Assembly (NCBI GenBank): GCA_945836355.1
Contig: CAMALD010000055.1
Span: 1-7,764 of the forward strand
DNA: 7,764 nt
From: an uncultured Lachnospiraceae bacterium
GTDB taxonomy: Bacteria; Bacillota; Clostridia; Lachnospirales; Lachnospiraceae
Reading direction: 5' to 3'
Positions within the stretch are counted from its first letter, which is position 1; each line of letters begins with the position of its first letter. Made by a program: the position numbers and the translations under genes. Shown here piece after piece: positions 4,698 through 7,764 of this stretch. Under the pieces are notes generated by a model. The model saw only the letters and a list, made by a program, of their open reading frames with translations. It was not told the DNA's origin and did no database searches.

Positions 4698-6822
4698 ACT
4701 GATGCGAGAGGATTTGAAGCGAAGACTCTGGAGCATTGTTCTGCTGCTTCTGGTGTTTTTCTTTGCGCTTCCGGTGGTGGCGGCGATGGCGCCGTCTGCC
4801 TACAGGGGGTTCCTTGAACCGGTTTTTTTGACGGAGCACATGCTGAACTCGGTTTGCAGTACCCTGGGTGCAACCTCTCCGTTTCTGAATGTGATTATGA
4901 TAGGAGCGGCTGTGCTGCTCGCGATTTCCGGCTTTCATTATCTTCATGTGCCGAAGATGTGTGATTTTTATCACAGCCAGCCGGTGAGCCGCAAAATGCA
5001 GTTTGCTGTAGTCTATACAGACGGTGTGATTATTTATGCGGTGACCTATCTGCTGGGAGTTCTGGCAGCTCTGACCGTGCTTAATGTGGGCACTCTGCCG
5101 GGATGCGGTATGGTGACTGCGACGAATCTGTTTTACGGTTATTTTGTGCTTCTGCTGGAATTTCTGGCGTTTTACAGCATGGCGGTCATTGCGGTTGTAT
5201 TGACCGGAAAAGTATTCAGCGCAATCTGCGGAATCGGTGTGCTGTACGGCTTTGTGCCGGGAGTTATCATGCTGGTTTCCTGGCTGATGAGGTATTTTAT
5301 GAGCACCTGGAATGAGCGGAACATAGAGCATGTGCTTTACCGGGTCAGATTTTTATCGCCGGCAGCCGCCTGGTTTTATAATTATGAGATGCTGGATAAA
5401 AGCTCCGACACAACCTTGAGGGTGACGCCTCTGGCAGCGGGAGATATCACGCTTCTGCTGCTGATGAGCCTTGTGTTTACGGCAATCGCATTTGCACTGC
5501 ACTGCATCCGGCCGTCGGAGAGTGCCGGAAAGACGATGGCGTTCCGGAAGACACAGCCGTGGCTGAAGCTTCTGCTTATGGTGCCGGGCAGTTTTGCAAG
5601 CGGATTGTTCTTTTCTGAAATCGGGGGCGGCAGAGCGTGGTTTGTCTTCGGTATTTTATGCGGAACGCTTCTGATCGGATGCTTTCTGGAAATCCTGTAT
5701 CATACGGATATCCGCGCGGCGTTTCACGGTTCAGGCATTTTGCTCGCGGGCACTGCGATTGCAATGCTTTTGTACGGGGCGCTTGACGGCGACTGGTTTG
5801 GCTACGACTACAGGCTTCCGAAAAAGGATAAGGTGGAATCCGTTTCGATTGATTTTAACTTTGACTATTGGGCGGCCGACGGACTGAACCGGAATTTGGA
5901 ATTTAGCTATGACTACAAGCTGGATGAGGCGCGCTATTATGATCTGGATAAGGTGTGGCCTTTGCTGGAGCATGTATCGCAGCGGGAGGGAGACAATCAA
6001 TCCGGCAAGAATATTTATTACGGAATAGAGGTTGCCTATCATAAAAAGAACGGTTCGACCGAGTACCGGAGCTATAGCCTTGATTATTCCGATCCGGAGA
6101 CGGAGGCATATGTCGCGCAGATTTATGATGACCCGGCGTACCGTGAACAGTATTACGCCATCTGTTTTGATGCATTCCGCAGTAAATTGCATGATGTAAG
6201 AGTGAGCGGGGAAATCGGCTCGGAAGGGCTTGCGGATGTGAGTCTGACGAAAGCCTTTCTGGATATCTACCGCGAGGAGCTGATGCAGGTAGGGCTGCAC
6301 ACGATTTTGTGGGACAGTCCGCGGTATACAGTGGAATTATATAGCGGAAATGGAACGTTGCTTTATTATCCGGTCTATGCTGAATGTGAAAAAACAATCC
6401 GCTTTCTTGAGGAACATATGAACCTGACCGCACTTCAGAAGGATTTCAGTGTGGTCTATGTGGAATTTTTCGATTCTTCACAGCAAAAGACCAGAAGATA
6501 TAACTGCTGGGATGACCCGGAGATCATTGAGCGAATCAGTGAAAGGCTTACGCTTGAGTACGTCGACGGCAGGTACACCAACAGCGGCAAATACCGGTTC
6601 GGCTTGTCGTATATGAGGGAACAGGCGGAGGGCTGCTTCTGGGTGCAGGGAGTGCTGCAGATTGGTTCGGATGCAGCTGCACAGGGTTCGAAACCAAAGG
6701 ATTGGGATACGGAGAATTATGATTATTTGATAAGCAAGTATTATGAAGACCCGATGGAGTATTATGCGCTATATGGTATTTCCTATTTTGAAGGAATGCT
6801 GCCTATGAATTTTGACAAGTAA
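4672..6822 (+). CDS. ABC transporter permease with large C-terminal extracytoplasmic domain
   Basis: A 716-residue membrane protein in two parts. Residues 1-371 hold about nine hydrophobic segments (roughly 19-40, 71-91, 118-140, 154-180, 183-210, 258-279, 297-316, 322-344, 353-371). The N-terminus is basic (KLMREDLKRR), so it should lie in the cytoplasm, and an odd number of segments then puts the C-terminus outside. The motif DFYHSQPVSR (98-107) after the second segment recurs in clostridial permeases paired with YtrA-type regulators. Residues 372-716 are soluble, rich in Tyr, Asp and Glu, with a YHKKNGSTEYRSYSL element (about 457-471) and a later ELYSGNGTLLYYPVY element; from memory this resembles the domain listed as DUF6449, unverified. 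It is the last gene of the operon and the probable partner of the ATPase. Whether the complex exports, flips or senses something cannot be read from the sequence. The number of segments is uncertain by one or two, and an odd/even error would reverse the predicted side of the tail. Confidence 0.85.
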   Translation: MISKNLFFKLMREDLKRRLWSIVLLLLVFFFALPVVAAMAPSAYRGFLEPVFLTEHMLNSVCSTLGATSPFLNVIMIGAAVLLAISGFHYLHVPKMCDFYHSQPVSRKMQFAVVYTDGVIIYAVTYLLGVLAALTVLNVGTLPGCGMVTATNLFYGYFVLLLEFLAFYSMAVIAVVLTGKVFSAICGIGVLYGFVPGVIMLVSWLMRYFMSTWNERNIEHVLYRVRFLSPAAAWFYNYEMLDKSSDTTLRVTPLAAGDITLLLLMSLVFTAIAFALHCIRPSESAGKTMAFRKTQPWLKLLLMVPGSFASGLFFSEIGGGRAWFVFGILCGTLLIGCFLEILYHTDIRAAFHGSGILLAGTAIAMLLYGALDGDWFGYDYRLPKKDKVESVSIDFNFDYWAADGLNRNLEFSYDYKLDEARYYDLDKVWPLLEHVSQREGDNQSGKNIYYGIEVAYHKKNGSTEYRSYSLDYSDPETEAYVAQIYDDPAYREQYYAICFDAFRSKLHDVRVSGEIGSEGLADVSLTKAFLDIYREELMQVGLHTILWDSPRYTVELYSGNGTLLYYPVYAECEKTIRFLEEHMNLTALQKDFSVVYVEFFDSSQQKTRRYNCWDDPEIIERISERLTLEYVDGRYTNSGKYRFGLSYMREQAEGCFWVQGVLQIGSDAAAQGSKPKDWDTENYDYLISKYYEDPMEYYALYGISYFEGMLPMNFDK

Positions 6823-6867
6823 AAACACGCCTGCGAGTTTGCTTTTTCAGACTCGCGGGCGTGTTTT
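6822..6867. terminator. bidirectional rho-independent terminator between convergent genes
   Basis: Arms at 6822-6838 and 6851-6867 pair over 17 bp with one T:G wobble, around a 12-base loop. The core reads ACACGCC/GGCGTGT. The right arm ends in TTTT (6864-6867) for the plus strand, and the left side begins AAAAA (6821-6825), giving a T run for minus-strand transcripts. It therefore serves both the permease operon and the SDR gene, which converge here, and its first base overlaps the permease stop codon. Confidence 0.88.
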
Positions 6868-6897
6868 GCCGTGCGGGAAACGCTGTTTTTCATTCCA

Positions 6898-7632
6898 TCA
6901 GATAAAGCCGCCGTCGAATGCAATAACCTGACCGGTCAGGTAGGAGGGACTCTGCAACAGCTGCCAGGCGGCATCGGCGACCTCCGCCGCGGCTGCCATT
7001 CTGCCTGCAGGAATGGTCTCTTCAAGCTCGGCAAGCTCTTCGCTGCTTAGGTGCGCCCGGTTCATCTCGGTATCAATCACGCCGCAGGCGAGGGCGTTCA
7101 CGGCAATGCCGCAGGGAGCCAGCTCCTTTGCCAGAGCGCGGGTGAAGGAATTGATGCCGCCCTTGCAGGCAGAGTATACCGCCTCGCAGGAGGCACCGCA
7201 TATACCCCAGATGGAGGAAATATTGAGAATGCGCCCGCTTTTGGCGGATACCATGCCGGGTACCGCGAGATGGCAGCAGTGGAGCACCGAGAGCAGATTG
7301 ACGGATACCAGATGCTCATATTCCTCCGGAGTCATATCAGTAAAGAGACCGAGGGAGGCGATGCCTGCGTTGTTGATCAGTACATCGATATGTCCCCAGG
7401 AGACAAGCAGATTGTCGGTTACCTCTTTCATATCAGTATAGGAAGAAACATCGGCGAGAAAGGTGAGACAGTTTCCGTGCATCGCACGGATTTCTTCCTG
7501 TACGGACAAAAGACCGGTCTCATCCCTGTCTGCGGTAACCGCCACCAGATATCCTTCCCTTGCCAGACGGAGCGCAAGGGCACGGCCGATGCCGCGCGAG
7601 CCTCCGGTAATAAGTGCAGTGGTTGCTTTCAT
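6898..7632 (-). CDS. SDR-family oxidoreductase (FabG-like; possible elongation factor P 5-aminopentanone reductase)
   Basis: A 244-residue classical short-chain dehydrogenase/reductase, cytoplasmic and of full length. Motifs: nucleotide-binding TGGSRGIG (9-16), the acidic ADV (60-62), NNAG (87-90), and the catalytic tetrad Asn112, Ser140, Tyr153 and Lys157 (YSACK). Arg13 and the lack of Asp at the end of strand 2 suggest NADPH use. FabG (3-oxoacyl-ACP reductase) is the default name. However, GASCE (146-150) ahead of Tyr153 and NALACGVIDTEMN (roughly 178-190), with Cys-Gly in place of the usual Pro-Gly, are features I associate with the clostridial YmfI-type reductase that finishes the 5-aminopentanol modification of elongation factor P. 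I recall this from memory, so the specific role stays tentative. No fatty-acid synthesis gene is adjacent, which also argues against a dedicated FabG. The ribosome binding site AAAGGA (7641-7646) is eight bases from the ATG. Confidence 0.88.
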   Translation of the reverse strand: MKATTALITGGSRGIGRALALRLAREGYLVAVTADRDETGLLSVQEEIRAMHGNCLTFLADVSSYTDMKEVTDNLLVSWGHIDVLINNAGIASLGLFTDMTPEEYEHLVSVNLLSVLHCCHLAVPGMVSAKSGRILNISSIWGICGASCEAVYSACKGGINSFTRALAKELAPCGIAVNALACGVIDTEMNRAHLSSEELAELEETIPAGRMAAAAEVADAAWQLLQSPSYLTGQVIAFDGGFI

Positions 7633-7686
7633 ATGGATATTCCTTTCGAATCATTCTTTTACATCACGGTAAGTATTCTGCTTCAA

Positions 7687-7715
7687 ATTATATCCTCTGT
7701 CGCTGTATTGCGCAA
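7687..7715 (-). promoter_or_regulatory. sigma-A promoter of the SDR gene
   Basis: On the minus strand, TTGCGC (7710-7715) and a perfect TATAAT (7687-7692) are 17 bp apart. Transcription should start near 7680, giving a leader of about 48 nt. The -35 is half-matching (three of six) and lies in an 8-bp palindrome TTGCGCAA (7708-7715). It is only two bases from the plus-strand -35 at 7718, so the two divergent promoters are back to back. Confidence 0.65.
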
Positions 7716-7717
7716 GC

Positions 7718-7746
7718 TTGACATTGTGATTTTACACACGTATACT
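7718..7746 (+). promoter_or_regulatory. near-consensus promoter for the gene leaving the window
   Basis: A perfect TTGACA (7718-7723), exactly 17 bp, then TATACT (7741-7746, five of six). The predicted start of transcription, about 7752-7753, would fall inside the ribosome binding site of the following ATG, leaving a leader of about ten bases. Either the transcript is nearly leaderless, the used start codon lies beyond the window, or the match is partly fortuitous. Confidence 0.55.
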
Positions 7747-7764
7747 GGAAGGAGCATACTTATG
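7747..7764 (+). other. ribosome binding site and ATG of a plus-strand gene continuing past the window
   Basis: GGAAGGAG (7747-7754) stands seven bases before ATG at 7762-7764, the last codon of the window. Only the start codon is present, so the product is unknown. The gene would be divergent from the SDR gene. Confidence 0.55.

Noticed and set aside
4687..5331. Minus-strand open frame of 214 residues inside the permease gene
   Set aside because: It is rich in His, Gln and Arg, as expected from the complement of a membrane-protein gene, has no family motif, and lies wholly antisense to a well-supported gene.
7725..7738. TGTG...CACA partial dyad in the promoter spacer, as a CcpA or CRP-type site
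   Set aside because: The central CG of a cre site is absent and the arms match at only four bases each, so it is within chance expectation.

Overview
The window looks like a chromosomal segment of a Gram-positive anaerobe of the class Clostridia, most likely Lachnospiraceae. This rests on the moderate base composition, strong purine-rich ribosome binding sites (AGGAGG/GGAGGT type), near-consensus sigma-A promoters, and the protein families present: a YtrA-type GntR regulator with a cognate ABC transporter, a GPH-type symporter, and an SDR of clostridial style. The genus cannot be fixed from the sequence. No RNA genes, insertion sequences, phage genes or CRISPR arrays are visible.

Layout. (1) Bases 1-69 hold a probable stop codon of an upstream plus-strand gene at the very edge and a strong rho-independent terminator. 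(2) Bases 70-3176, minus strand, form a three-gene cluster read right to left: a TetR-family regulator (2499-3176), a GPH/MelB-type MFS cation symporter (1095-2474) and a PldB-like serine alpha/beta hydrolase (70-1056). The gaps are only 24 and 38 bp, so this is probably one autoregulated operon. (3) Bases 3177-3426 are a divergent regulatory region. On the left is a 21-bp dyad, a candidate TetR operator. On the right is a sigma-A promoter (TTGACA, 17 bp, TGC-TATATT) with a second dyad just downstream built from AGTGTA/TACACT half-sites. (4) Bases 3427-6822, plus strand, form a tightly overlapping three-gene operon: YtrA-type GntR repressor, ABC ATPase (4-bp overlap), and a 716-residue permease (26-bp overlap) whose last ~345 residues are predicted to be a large extracytoplasmic domain. 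A bidirectional terminator closes it. (5) Bases 6898-7632, minus strand, encode an SDR oxidoreductase, FabG-like or an elongation-factor-P 5-aminopentanone reductase. (6) Bases 7633-7764 are a second divergent region, ending with the ribosome binding site and ATG of a plus-strand gene that continues out of the window.

How the parts may work together. The GntR-ABC operon resembles in plan the autorepressed Ytr-type ABC systems that respond to cell-wall-active compounds in Bacillus, but it is pared down to one ATPase and one permease with its own fused external domain. The TetR operon pairs a cation-coupled symporter with an ester hydrolase, which suggests uptake and cleavage of an ester substrate; a lysolipid or acylated glycoside are possible guesses. 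The most promising candidate for an undescribed system is the ABC operon with its externally exposed domain. Its ligand is unknown, and family names given here come from motif reading, not database searches.
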